Notes: generated by a model from the letters alone, not told the origin. 47,259 nucleotides of DNA from Irineochytrium annulatum (GCA_027600665.1 JADGJL010000079.1:1-47259), one strand, 5' to 3'; positions 11,518-22,800 are shown, counted from the stretch's first letter. Translations and numbers: made by a program.

Positions 11518-12807
11518 TCACGACGCCTTCACGAACTTGAAAACCTGATTAGTCCCTCCATTGCATGTCCTGTATTTTAAAAGCAACGCGTCAGATTGTT
11601 GCAGCATCTTGAAAGTCGCACCTTACTGACCATTGATCCACAGTCGCCTTCGGCGCGTGCGTCCCGCCACCCGCCAGCTCGACGCAGATCCCGCTGACGA
11701 TCGAAAGGATGTTGTTGGACGCGTTCATGACAAATTGTTGGGCGACGCTACCCGTGCAACTCTCCACCTAGTCCGTCCGTCTAAGTGTTAATCGGCGGTC
11801 GGGCCGCTTTATGAGTAAATTGATAAATATTCACCCCGATCTTCGCCCCTGACGACGTCTTTCCCCCAAGCACCACCATGCACAACCCATACCCCTTCAT
11901 CGTCAATGTGAATCCCATCCCCGGTCCCAAATTCAGCTGCCAGAGTTGTGTCTTCTCTGGTGTCGTCGTCGACCCACAGGTGTTCCCATACACTGCGCCG
12001 CCGTTCCCCGGAACCCCATCCAAGCAAAGACCGTCACTCGTGTGGATGGTGTAAGCACCCGCCGCGGGTTGCGGCCAGGCGAAGCCGTTTTCCTTGGAGC
12101 AGTCGATAGGGAAGAGGGAGTAGCCAGTTTGGACACGGCCAAAGTCCTGGGTCCAGTAGCCGTTCGTCTCGCCGGAGCCAAGATGGGTTATGGAGGTACT
12201 GCGGATGTTGGCCTCGTGTTCCGGGGAATTAATCCAGCTCTGGTAAAGGGTGGAGGGTTTAAGAGGGGACACCCGGGGATAAAGTTAAAGGCGAGTACGA
12301 ACGATCATGATCTGAGCCTCGTTCCGGGAGTTGTATGCCACGTCTGCAAACAGAAAAGGAGTCAGATCGCCGCGGGAGATGAAAAAGAATCCTCACTCTC
12401 GCAGAGGTTATAGTAGGGGTAATAGCGCCCGCACCGCTTGTACCAGAGCTCCCCGTTGCTCGAGTTGTGCATCATGAGCTGCACCTTGGCCATGTCATCG
12501 CTGTGAACCTGATCGCGACGGGCAAGGCACCACCATAAGTCAGTTCGGAAATTAAAAGGCAAGAGAAATCTTTCTCACCTGCGCTGACGCCACGAGTCTC
12601 CGATCCAAAACCAATGGCGGCACGTGCTTTGTGGCCCTATAGTTATTGACCTATTCCGTCGGAGATCAGCCTTCTTTCGCAATTTTCTCTGGTGGATGCG
12701 CAACAGCGTACCTTCGCGAGCATCGAGCAGGGAGTGGTGACGTAGGCTGCGCTCGAGACGAGAGCGGTGCCCAACACGACCAGCGTGAGGGGGAAGATCA
12801 CGGCCAT
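11518..12807 (-). CDS. Secreted CAP/SCP-domain protein with C-terminal ricin-B-type lectin domain
   Basis: CAP-superfamily proteins are secreted; fungal members bind sterols or act outside the cell. The ATG at 12807 gives a hydrophobic signal peptide (MAVIFPLTLVVLGTALVSSA). The CAP domain follows over several small exons: HVPPLVLDRRLVASAQ, VHSDDMAKVQLMMHNSSNGE, then CENVAYNSRNEA, SWINSPEHEANI and GYWTQDFG, which match the conserved CAP blocks including the central His and the H-x-N motif. A beta-trefoil lectin domain follows without a break (DGLCLDGVPGNGG, GYGLCMVVLGG, GICVELAGGG), ending in WTCNGGTNQVFKF, the QxW-like repeat; TGA lies at 11518-11520. No toxin catalytic chain is present. The junction between the signal exon (12807-12712) and the HVPPL exon leaves the frame unresolved by one position, so an exon there may be misplaced. 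The next gene on the strand is the TMEM70-like gene, 229 bases upstream. Confidence 0.78.
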
Positions 12808-13035
12808 CACGAGCAGAAGTCGGTCGGAACAAAGGAGACTGGAATTGAAGCCGCGATTCGCGGTTGTCAAATCTGAAGGGACAACAAAAGCAAATGAAAA
12901 TCAGACTTCCACTTTACTTTCTTCTTATTGCTGAAGTAGCGCTTGTTCCATGTCATTCCCCAGAACATCTCCAAAATGCAACACTCGGCAACGGTAGCGC
13001 TACCTTGCCGTCATATGTGTAATGTCCATCTTTGA

Positions 13036-14018
13036 TCATCCCTCAATCGACTCCCTCGCCGCTTTCCTTTTTACCTCGTCCGAATTCCGCATGCCCGCCA
13101 CTAGATCATCCAACCTCTTCTGCGCGCCCCTATCCACGCCCCTCTTCGCCGCCGCGGCCTCCGCACCGGTGACATACTCAATAAGCTTCCCCATCTCCGG
13201 CGTGAACCCCTGCGCCAGCTCCGGGTGGATATAAAAGTGCTTCAAAGGCGGCGTGACAGTCTTCCAGGTCCCAAACAGCCTCTGCCCGTTGCTCGGAGCG
13301 AGAGACTCGGGCTGAATGAGGTGGACCTTTGTGAAGCCAAAAAAGGTCGTAGTCTCGATCCGGAGGGCCTTCTTTGGGTCCAGGGGCGCGTCAGGGTCGG
13401 ATGTCGGTGACACGTCGAGAATCCGGAGGATATAAGGGCTGCAGCACCACTGCACAAGGTAGGTTGACAGGGATGACAGCAGGATGGCTTTCGAAAAGCA
13501 TATGATCAGTTTTCCAGCTCCATGCGCCGAACAGAACGAGAAGAAGGCTCACCCATCGTCATGACCGAGATGGCGGCGGTCGCTGTCTGGGACGACGCGA
13601 CCGCGAAGAGCGGCGTAACAGAGAAGGCCATGAACAAAGAAATGACGGAGATGCGCTTAAGCACCCTCACGCCTGGGGAGAGCGTCCCCGCGTAGATCTC
13701 CTTCCCGTCCGGCGTTATCTTGGCCGACGCCCGCGAAGAACGCGTTAAAGAGAACGACCGCGTGCTGACGGGAGCGCACGGTGTTGATGATCGGAACGAA
13801 GACGTTGCTGGGATGACGCGGGAGACGGGGATGCTAAGGGACGATTTGGTCCATGCGCTCGGGCCCCGGGGTGCGGACGAAATGAACCTGGCCGTCGTCG
13901 CAAATGATGCCACCGGTGGTATCGATATCCGCGGCAGGCGGGCTCCGGCCATCGCTACCACGCCCGACGGCGTCGGCCTCGCCCATTGCAGGGAGAATAA
14001 GAAAGCGCGAGCTGTCAT
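13036..14018 (-). CDS. TMEM70/TMEM186/TMEM223-like mitochondrial inner-membrane protein
   Basis: Relatives of TMEM70 help assemble respiratory-chain or ATP-synthase complexes in the mitochondrial inner membrane. The ATG at 14018 opens a basic, Ser/Ala-rich stretch of about 100 residues that looks like a mitochondrial presequence (MTARAFLFSLQWARP...). The family core follows: KEIYAGTLSPGVRVLKRIS, a first membrane helix (ISLFMAFSVTPLFAVASS), and a second helix split by one intron (AISVMTM / AILLSSLSTYLVQW) that runs into WCCSPYILRILD, the W-x-x-x-PY element of the family. A C-terminal charged helix ends with a stop at 13036. The intron starts at the GTGAGC after ATGACGATGG. The assignment rests on the two-helix hairpin and the conserved turn. 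Which of the three paralogues it is cannot be told. Confidence 0.68.
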
Positions 14019-14134
14019 TGGTTTTCCGTCTCTTCGGTTGAGTTGGGAATGAAATTGACAAGCGCCTGCAAGATCAACGGCTGCTCATACGCGCGTGTGC
14101 AGTTTCGCCCCTTGAATCGTTCCCGACTCCCACG
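14019..14134. promoter_or_regulatory. Short bidirectional promoter region
   Basis: Only 116 bases separate the start codons of the divergent TMEM70-like gene and the metallophosphatase gene, so both must use overlapping upstream sequence unless their 5' leaders overlap. No TATA-like element stands out. Confidence 0.45.
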
Positions 14135-15330
14135 ATGGCCCCGCGACTCCACCCGCGGGATCGCCTCCTGGCCCGCGTCGCCGTCCTGGTCCTGACTTCC
14201 ACTGCGCTCATCACCCTCTTTCTCGGAACCGAAGTATTCGTCATCGTCGACATAACGCGCCGGACTTCTCCGCCAGAACCGTTACGCTTCAACCCCGACG
14301 GCTTGTTCACGATCGTGCAATTCACCGACCTCCACTACGGCGAGGCACAGGACACGGACTGGGGACCTCAGCAGGACGTGAACTCCACGCGCGTCATCCG
14401 CACCATCCTGAGCGACGAGAGACCGGACCTGGTCGCGTTCACGGGCGACCAAATCACGGGCGAAAACATCGTCTCGAAAAATGTGTCGAAATACGTCCAC
14501 GCGTTGCTCGCGCCGCTTGTGGAGCGGAACCTCCGATGGGCGACGGCTTTTGGGAACCACGACAATGGTGGCATCGTGTTTACGCCGCATGATCTTATGC
14601 ATGCCGAGATGGCATACCCGGATCTGTCTATGACGCTGTTTGGACCTCATGACGTCCACGGCGTGTCCAACTACTACGTCCCCATCTACCCACCAAAGGC
14701 CGACGTCGACCCCGCACACCCGAGGAAACCAGCTGCCATCCTCTGGTTTCTAGACACGAACGGAAACTCGTCCTCCTCGTCTGCGGCGGACTGGGTGAAA
14801 GCGGACCAGGTGGCGTGGTTCCTCCGCACGTCCACGCTGATCGCCAAGAAATGGGGTCCCGTGCCGAGCCTGGCGTTCTTCCACATTCCCCTCCAAGCGC
14901 AGAATGTGGATAATAAGCGCGTGGACTTTGAGGACGCGTGTGATGGATTTCATGACGAGCTGGGCGATATCGCGGCGCAGGACGGTGATGAGGGTTTCGC
15001 GGCAACGCTGGCGTCGGCGCCCACTCCGATCTTGGCTGCTTTTACTGGACGTGCGTCTCTTTCCCGCCCTGCCTGCCCGTCGATGCTGAAGTTCTATCCG
15101 TTAAAATTGGCCCTGCAGATGACCACGGCACCGGCTGGTGCTGCCCCGGCCCGCCCGGCACCGCGGTGGAACCCATCATGTTCTGCTTTGGCAAGCATAC
15201 CGGCTACGGTGGGTATGGCAACTGGGATCGGGGAGCACGCGTCATTAAGCTGGACTACGACGACATCAAGCACTGGTCCACCTGGATCCGGATGGAGAAC
15301 TCTTCCGTCGTTTACCCGCTCAAGTTTTGA
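14135..15330 (+). CDS. Membrane-anchored calcineurin-like metallophosphatase (Dcr2/PAP29-like)
   Basis: The ATG at 14135 is followed by one hydrophobic segment (ARVAVLVLTSTALITLFLG), probably a signal anchor that leaves the enzyme outside the cytosol. The metal-binding motifs of the family appear in order: TDLHYG (D-x-H), FTGDQITG (GDx), FGNHDNGG (GNHD), FFHIPL and GHDHGTGWC (GHxH). The second exon continues the fold with MFCFGKHTGYGGYGNWDRGARV, typical of Dcr2-type and plant PAP16/29 phosphatases. Exons are 14135-15050 and 15119-15330, with the intron bounded by GTGCGT and CTGCAG; its removal creates the GHDHG motif. The product is about 375 residues, short for Dcr2 because the N-terminal extension is missing. 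Substrate unknown. Confidence 0.88.
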
Positions 15331-15561
15331 GACTTCAAACCGGCAATTGTTGAGATCGAAGGGGAGAGTCTCTCTCTTGTGTCCCTGCACCATATGATTC
15401 CGGAGCCCTTGTGTACCTTTCAAAGAGCTGTTTCTTGTGGGGCCATTTGAGTTTCTCAATAACCCTTAATAAGTAGAATCGGATTTGAATTCTATACTTT
15501 GAAAATAGAGGCGACGGCAATTTAATATTTTTGAAGGGGCAAAATCCTTTCCAAATTTCAG

Positions 15562-16026
15562 GGTGCTCAACCCACGACCTGGTGACTCTCTGATTATGTA
15601 CCTTATCCCTCGTGCTCTCTACGTTCTCTGGTCTTGGCGCAGTAATGTTAGCATTGGAGTTTCCTGCCCAACCACTCTCGAAGCTCTTTGCTTTCTCGCA
15701 AGCGGCGCGATGCGGGGATAATTCATATGAAGACTCAGGACGCTGTTTGAGAAGGCCAACAGGGGTGGCGGCCCAGTGGCCCTCGTCGGTCGCGTCACCA
15801 AGGGTCGAGGCCGTGACGGGTGTTGCCGACGCGAGTGCTCTGAAAGGTAACGCTCAACTTTCCTCCCATGGATATATTCTTGCTGCTCCTTCCGCTTCTT
15901 CTCCCTGCAATGGATTCCAATGCTCCTGCATTTTAAAGGTGCTCGACAATAGCGTTCGTGCTGTTGAGAACATACTATTCCCAGAAAAAGGAAAGGCGGC
16001 GGCTCGTCGACGAGGAGTTCGCGTAG
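15562..16026 (+). pseudogene. Possible relic of a membrane-protein gene
   Basis: After an AG at 15560-15561 one frame reads VLNPRPGDSLIMYLIPRAL and then LYVLWSW and LEALCFLASGAM. This resembles the membrane segments of TMEM135-like or Tim17-related proteins only loosely. The frame then meets TAA and TGA within 15 bases, with no GT donor that could remove them, and continues as TLFEKANRGGGPVALVGRV. An intron-like segment (GTAACG ... TTTAAAG) leads to a last hydrophobic piece and a charged tail (SQKKERRRLVDEEFA) before TAG at 16024-16026. The pieces read like a broken gene, but no upstream exons exist between 15331 and 15561. A real small gene with a sequencing error, or chance, are alternatives. 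The rest of 15331-16449 shows nothing I can name. Confidence 0.25.
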
Positions 16027-16449
16027 TCGGACTGCGCGTCGTCGGTACTTGCGGGTAAAGTCTTTGCTGTTCAAAAAGCGGGTTCGAGGGCCTGAGCTCA
16101 ATGCAGGTTGTTCGTTATTTGTTTTATTTATTTTGCTGTAACGGGCAGCTTATTTCGGTACTCTATGCAGCGTCTCCTTGTAATTTGTGGATTTTAACGC
16201 GAAGGAAACGCTGTGGTCACATCTTTAATGAGGGAACAAAGTGAGAAAGCAGTATCTACACGTAAAAAAGCGACGCCTTGCATCCACAGTATGCCGGGAA
16301 TCTGGCGGCGTCATCATTATACTTCGTAAGTATCATGACGAGGAAGCGACATGCTCAACATCGTGAAAGCACATCCACTCAAGTAGAGGACTCGCGAAAC
16401 GCTCCTCCAATCTACTTTGATTCCACTCCAACAAGAAAAAGACGCAAAA

Positions 16450-16713
16450 ATGCCCCGAGCACTCTGGAAGCCACCATTCTTCATCCCGCTGCCCCTCCCA
16501 AACAAGGCCGGCGACGCCGTCAGGACAATGGCCCGGAATTCGACCATCCTCCCCGCCCAGGTCGGCCGCAAGCTCCTGGTCCACAACGGGAAGGACTACT
16601 TGCCCGTGATGGTCACCGAGCAGATGGTGAATCACAAGCTGGGCGAGTTCGCGCCGACGAGGAAGCCGTTCACGTACAAAAAGGGCGACAAAAAGGGGGA
16701 CAAGAAAAAGTAG
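16450..16713 (+). CDS. Mitochondrial ribosomal protein uS19m
   Basis: This single-exon gene of 87 codons encodes a protein of the small mitochondrial ribosomal subunit head. The ATG at 16450 is followed by WKPPFFIPLPL, similar to the N-terminus of the S19 family. The diagnostic C-terminal core is GRKLLVHNGKDYLPVMVTEQ, MVNHKLGEFAPTRK and PFTYK, corresponding to the bacterial S19 stretch ending in GHKLGEFAPTR. It finishes with a lysine-rich tail made of KKGD units. Bacterial S19 is about 92 residues, so the gene appears complete. A short frame upstream reads through in phase but lacks another ATG. Confidence 0.9.
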   Translation: MPRALWKPPFFIPLPLPNKAGDAVRTMARNSTILPAQVGRKLLVHNGKDYLPVMVTEQMVNHKLGEFAPTRKPFTYKKGDKKGDKKK

Positions 16714-16863
16714 AGGGGAGGAATTTTAAGGGAGGGATTTGTGAATGTCAAGATGCATCCATGTAGAGACTGGGCGTAGGTTAATTGCACAATCAGCATG
16801 CATAAATTACATATTAAAAGAGCTTCGCTATTTACTGGTATCAACACGTGTATATGCATATGT

Positions 16864-18174
16864 TCAAACCCCCTCAAAACCGGACCGCTCATAAAACAAG
16901 ATATACGCCGTCCCGAGTGCGTTCTGATCCCCAAAATACCGCTGGATCTCGGACTCCTCCACCACCTCCACGTTTTCATCATCGAACAAGACCCAATTTG
17001 TCGCCGACTTCACGAGCGTGATGTAGTGCCCGTGCGTCGGCCCGTTCCCAATGTGGACAATTACTGAAGACAGCGCGTACAGCCGATCCCCGTCCTCCGC
17101 ATCGTCGCTCTGAATTACAAACACATTGCAATTAGTACCAATCATTCCAGATGTGCGCGTTCGGTTCTCACCGTGCTGAACAGCCTGAGCTCCATCGGAA
17201 ACACCACCCGATACGAAAGCTTGACATGCCGCTGCAGTCTCTCCTGGTACTTAAACCGCTTCAGGTGCAGAGCGAGGATGCTCGGTAACCGCTTAATCTT
17301 CATCCGCTTTTCCGCCTCCTGGAGGGAGCAACATTGATCGCAGAAGAACTTATCCTTCTGGCAAAGCGTCTCAGACACGGAGAAGTTCCGTAAGCACGAA
17401 GTTACGGATGAGTGCTGTTCGATATCTACTGAAAGGTCGAGGAAGGCCTCGTCCCGATTCGTCACCGTCTCACATGTAAGGCATTTCGTTTCGTTCGTAA
17501 GAAAGCCCTCGAAGAGACCGTGAACCCAACTTGCAGGTTCGGGGAGCTTCTTTTCGTCCCCTTTGTGATAGCTTCAGCGAGAAATTATATGGTAGTAAGG
17601 CCTCTCACCTTCCGATGTTTCTTGCGACGAGGTTTCCGTTATTGTGCCGCCAGCCTGTAACCGTTCCGCAATTTCCTTCTTATGCCGAAGCAGGATCTCG
17701 GCGATGGCGTTAAGGGTGTAATTGAGGAATTCGTGCGCATCCTGCTGCATCGTACTCCGAAAGAGCTCTGTGACAATAGTGCTTAAATTTCGACTTGCCC
17801 CTTACAAGCAAAATCAAACGGCACCCACCGTTCTCCTTCTTTAGTTTGCTCACGAATTGATTCGGCGCCACGACCCCCGTCTTCTTCTTCTGCGCCGATA
17901 TCCGGCAGAAGAGCTCCTGGAGCGTGGTCAGCAGCGTCTCGTCGTCCTTCCCCGGTAAATCCGCCAGCTCGCTCATCCAAGCCGCCGGAGGTGTCACGTT
18001 CGGCAACGGGGGCGGCGGTAACTGTGGCGGGCCGTTCCCCGACAACGCTACCGCCCCGTTGGGCCCCGTCCCGTTCTGCAGTAACACGACGCCTCCGTTG
18101 CCCGCCGTCGCCGCCGTCGCCGCTAGGTTCTTCGCGTTGCTCGGCCGCCGGAAATTGGCCAGTGACGGCATCAT
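16864..18174 (-). CDS. USP12/USP46-type ubiquitin hydrolase (fungal creB/UBP9 group), 5' end unresolved
   Basis: These cysteine proteases remove ubiquitin with the help of a WD-repeat partner (WDR48/creC). Clear family blocks run from about 17900 down to 16864: [60 protein letters not shown] (first zinc-binding CxxC), [20 protein letters not shown] (second CxxC), [14 protein letters not shown], and the catalytic His block [13 protein letters not shown] with FDDENVE. At least three introns are spliced in frame. The catalytic-cysteine box (GNTCY in relatives) should lie upstream of the proline-, glycine- and asparagine-rich segment that begins at the ATG at 18174, but I cannot find it in a clean frame before the neighbouring MEMO1 gene. 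The listed start is therefore the first usable ATG, not the likely true start. Confidence 0.82.
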
Positions 18175-18421
18175 CCCGGCCACACCCCCCCCGGGCGGGG
18201 GAGTCCGTCATCGTCGGCGTCCGGGTACGTTCCTAAGGTCGTTATCATGGGACGGCCTCAAACTGCGGGTCAGGTATGTGCTTCGGTTGCCACACCGCGA
18301 AGTAACTGTTCATTAGACCGAGTAATTGCAAATAATGTACATAGCGATTAAGGAAGAGTTGTAAAGCAATAATAGTATTACAATAAAACAACTTGCATAA
18401 ATAAATTGACGACTTACGTAA

Positions 18422-19619
18422 ATGCTGCGGCGATCCAGCCATGCGGGCTCATGGTACTCTAATGAGAGTAAGGATCCTTTGAATTATACCTTGTTTTTGA
18501 TATGCTGGTTATCAAGGGAAGCAGCTGGGGGCACAGCTTAGAGGATGGCTGGACGCTGTCCCAAATGCGGTGGAGAAAACAACCTTCCCTGTGGGTAACG
18601 CATGCGGTATCATCGCACCGTAAGCTTCCGCGGTCGTCTCCTCGTATTAACTTGTTACGCAGACATGCCGGTTATTCCTATAGCGGCCCGACGGCCGCCT
18701 ACGCATATAAGTGCGTTGATGCTGCGCCTTTAAAGCGGATTTTCATTCTCGGGCCTTCTCATCACGTGTACCTCAATGGATGCGCTCTGTCGTCCTGCGA
18801 GTGCTATGAGACGCCGCTGGGGAACCTGCAGCTGGATTTGGATGGTTAGTGTGTGTGCCGCTTCCATCAGTAACTTCCGTGGCTAGTCATCAAAGAGTTG
18901 AAGGACACGGGCCATTTTAGTGACATGAGCGTTGAGGTGGACGAGGACGAACATAGCATCGAGATGCATCTGCCTTACATATACAAAGTTATGGATGGGT
19001 GAGGACTGGTTTACCTCTTCCTGCGTCTCACCAGATTTGCAGGCGCGAATTTAAGATCGTCCCTATTCTCGTGGGGTCCATATCAACCCAGAAGGAGCAG
19101 CTGTACGGCCGCATCCTTTCGCGGTACATGAACGACCGAGAGAACCTCTTCGTCGTCTCGTCGGATTTCTGTCACTGGGGCAGCAGGTTCAACCACACAC
19201 CGCACTTCTACCCGGACAAGCCAATCCACGAGTCTATTGAGGCGACTGACAGGGAAGGCATGAAGCTGATTGAGCGCGTCGACGCCGCCGGGTTCGCCTC
19301 ATATCTCTCTCGAACAAAGAACACTATCTGCGGACGGCATCCAATCGGGGTGTTTCTGCACGCCATGAGGATCGCGGCATCGTCAATAGACTCAGGGACC
19401 GAGGACGATGAGGAAGGAGGGGCGGCGGTGAGCAGAAGGAAGAGGAAGTCGGACGAGGTTACAAAGGTCGTGGAGAAGCCACCCGCTGCGACGGTGGAGA
19501 GCGATGGCGTGGGCGCGGGGCCGAGCATTAAGTTTGTGAGGTACGCTCAGTCGTCGAGCGTGACGAGTAAGAGGGAGTCGTCGGTCAGCTACGCAAGCGC
19601 GTTTGCCGTTATGAGATAA
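18422..19619 (+). CDS. MEMO1: MEMO1 homologue
   Basis: MEMO1 proteins have a dioxygenase-like fold with a metal site and have been linked to motility and redox or iron handling. The ATG at 18422 starts a short exon (18422-18467) reading [15 protein letters not shown], the conserved N-terminus. The second exon (18517-18619) adds [12 protein letters not shown] and ACGIIAP. The third opens at 18663 with [16 protein letters not shown] and continues with [20 protein letters not shown]. Later exons give [32 protein letters not shown] and [13 protein letters not shown]. The family C-terminus is present as FVRYAQSS ... [11 protein letters not shown] with TAA at 19617-19619. An insertion of about 45 acidic and basic residues (near 19395-19520) interrupts the last conserved block, longer than in the human protein. 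Confidence 0.95.
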
Positions 19620-19886
19620 ATTAATAACCTGTGTCTATGATTGTGAATTTTGGCTGTTGCATCGAACTTCGTTGTATTTTGGGGGGCGTTTGCATGGGCT
19701 GCTTGTAAAACATAAGTAATAACTGCCAAATTATTACGCGTCTTAACCATTTTTAAACCTCAAGGTTCGTCAGTCAGTACTCGTTTCTTCGTTTTACTTC
19801 ATACATGAGTGCAAGGTGGGCAGGATCTCAGATATTCTTCAAGCCATCCGAAGAAAAAGACGAGGGAGACAAGGGCAAAACGGAAG

Positions 19887-22800
19887 ATGCCTCAAGCCCT
19901 TGCCCTCGGATGCCGTCTGGCGGGTGTTGTGACGCCGAAAGTCGGCCGCGCTCGTCAACCCAAATGCCTCTTCTCGGGGACTCCGACGGTGTGCCAGTGA
20001 GCAGCTGTCTTCTTCGTCGATGACGTGTCCCACATACGGTCTAACCAACGTTCAAGAAGCGACAAGCCTACGGGAACTACGCCGAAGATACAACCGAGGC
20101 CTCAAACGTCGCGCCCGTTCTCTGATCATGGAAGTTCAACGACGGTGTCGTTGAGGCCCTCGTTCAAGAGCGGTGGCAGTCCTGGCGTGGCAACTGCTCG
20201 CATGTTAAACTTTGTGAAACCCGGCGCCAGACGCGGTGATCCGGCTTCTATCAAACCAACTGATGGGGTTCGCGCCAAACGCGCTGATCCGGCAGTCATC
20301 AAACCGACTGGTGGAGCTATCTCAGTAAAGAACGTGTCGAAACAGACGGGGCCGCTTGGACGTGATGCTCCTCACGTAAAGGGAGACCGAGGGCCGCAGT
20401 GGACACCAAACCATGAAGGTACATGTTGCTTTGGGTGGCGCGTTAGGTCTGAAAGTCATTAGGACGCGTAAAGCACGAAAGGGAAAGTCGCCCATTAATG
20501 GCAAAGGCGGCCGGAGAAAGAGATCGCCGGAAAGACAGGGTCTTCGGAGACAACGAGGTTGATGGTGACGACGACGCCGCAGCGGATTTTGGTTGGCGAA
20601 AGAAGGGCGAAAATGGGAGGAAGACGACCAGCCAGAAGGTGGAAGGGAAGCACAGAGATAAGAGCATGCCACATGGAGCGACGAAGCAAGTGAAAACGAA
20701 ACCGTCGAAGATGGAAATGAAGAAGGATGTTTTGATACCGGAGGGAATTACCGTAATTGGTCTAGCCTCATTGCTGCAGATTCCCTATCGTACGTGGTCA
20801 GCTGCTATGCATTCTGTTAAGTGCATTTCTAGAACGGATGGCACGTTCGATGGAGCAATTTGGCTTCACTGAGAACTCGACTGATTTTGGTATGTACTTG
20901 CCCGGATTTGGATTTCTCACCCGATGCAGTCCTGAACTCGGAATCTGCCAGCCTGATTGCGATGGAATTGGGCTTCAACCCCGTCGTGAGCGTTGTCTCA
21001 CAAGTCGAGAAGTTATTCGTTGCGAGGGAGGAGCCGACGGATTGGACCGCCTATCCGCTTCGGTCGCCCGTCGTCACGATCATGGGACACGTCGACCACG
21101 GCAAAACGACCCTGCTGGACACGCTGCGGCGTTCTTCCGTCGCTGCAGGGGAGGCGGGGGGGATTACTCAGCACATTGGAGCGTTCTCTGGTTTGTTGAC
21201 AATGTTTGTATAAAAGACTGAAAGCAACTTTAGTGAAGCTTGGTTCGGGTCGTCAGATTACGTTTTTGGATACACCAGGACACGCGGCTTTTACGGCGAT
21301 GCGGGAACGCGGTGCGAGGGTGACGGACATTGTCGTTTTGGTCGTGGCTGCGGACGATGGGGTGATGCCTCAGACGATCGAGGCAATCAAGCATACGCGG
21401 GCTGCGAAAGGTTGGGTCTTCATTGCACCACGCATGCTGAACCCTCTTTTCAGTGCAAATGATCGTGGCAATCAACAAATGCGACAAGCCGGGGGTTAAT
21501 CCGGTAAGTGTGAAAAAAAACTCTGTTAACCGCACTAACACCGTTACTTTAGTCGAAAATTAAAGAGGAGTTGTTAAAGCACGAGGTCATATTGGAGGAT
21601 TATGGAGGCGAAATCCCAGCGGTGGAAGTTTCCGGGCTAACGGGGAAGGGCCTCGATACGCTAGAGGACACGATTGTGACCCTTGCGGAGTTGAGCGACA
21701 TTAGAGGTGACCCTACAGGGAATGTTGAGGGATACGTCCTTGAGTCGCGGATGGCCAAGGGCCGAGGGTGTGATAAATTAACAATGATATCATAGTAAGT
21801 GTTTTTACGCAGGAGCGTAGCCACGGTGCTCGTCAAACGCGGCACGCTCAAACTGGGACAAGTAATTGTGGCGGGCAAATGCTGGTGCAAGGTCAAATCG
21901 ATAACGGACGAGAATGGGGCGGCTTTAAAGGAGGCCGGCCCCTCGATGCCGGCGGAGGTGACGGGTTGGCGGGACTTGCCGTCAGCTGGCGACTTCGCAC
22001 TGCAGGCGAACTCTGAGGTTTGGCGTTTGACAGTCGGTGTAACTGATGCGGTATGGCATAGGATCATGCGAAGGAGGTCGTTACAGCGCGCGTTGACAAG
22101 TCGAAAAATCTGGAGTTTTTAAAGTCAATTGACGATTTGAATGTAAAGAGAACGAGGAGGGCGGCGGAGAAGGCTGCAGAGGAGGCTGCGGAGAAGGCTT
22201 TGAAGGGCGGCTCGACGATTGCTTCGACCACGGCCTCGACGACAACGAGTGTGGTTAAAGAATTGAACCTAGTTTTGAAAGGTATGAATTAGTATAGTTA
22301 ACTCGTGTGCTGAAACATCCTCTCAGCTGATGTCTTCGGATCTCTGGAGGCTTTGCAAGAAGCTATCTCCGGACTTCCAAGCCACGAGGTGAAAGTGTGC
22401 CTCGTATCTGCCGGGGTTGGGTCCCCGTCCGAAGGGGACATCGAGTTAGCTGCCGCTGTCAAAGGTTTGCATCATATTGGTGGAGAACACGCTCACGTAA
22501 ATGTAAGCCTCCGTCATCGCATTTAACGTCGGAACGGACAAGAAAACGCTGCTGGCGGCGAAAAACCATAGTGTTGACGTGAAGGAGTTTAAGATCATTT
22601 ACGAGCTTCTCGACGCGCTGAAGGACTCCATGTCGGATTTGCTTCCGCCCGAGATCGTTCATGAGGTAGTCGGTGAAGCGGAGGTCCTTCAGATCTTCAC
22701 CATCAATGCCAAATCGAAGAAGGCAGAGAACATTGCGGGTTGTCGCGTTCTTACGGGGAAGGTTGCGCGGAGCGCTAAGATCAAGTAGGGCTGAGAAGTT

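Noticed and set aside
11518..12807. Reading the lectin domain as a ribosome-inactivating toxin
   Set aside because: Only the sugar-binding beta-trefoil is present, fused to a CAP domain; no catalytic toxin chain is encoded.
15619..16101. Minus-strand frame of 160 codons opposite the relic gene
   Set aside because: Arg/Pro-rich mirror of the plus-strand sequence without any motif.
17924..18316. Plus-strand frame over the deubiquitinase
   Set aside because: Antisense of a Pro/Gly/Asn-rich coding exon in GC-rich DNA; such shadows are common here.
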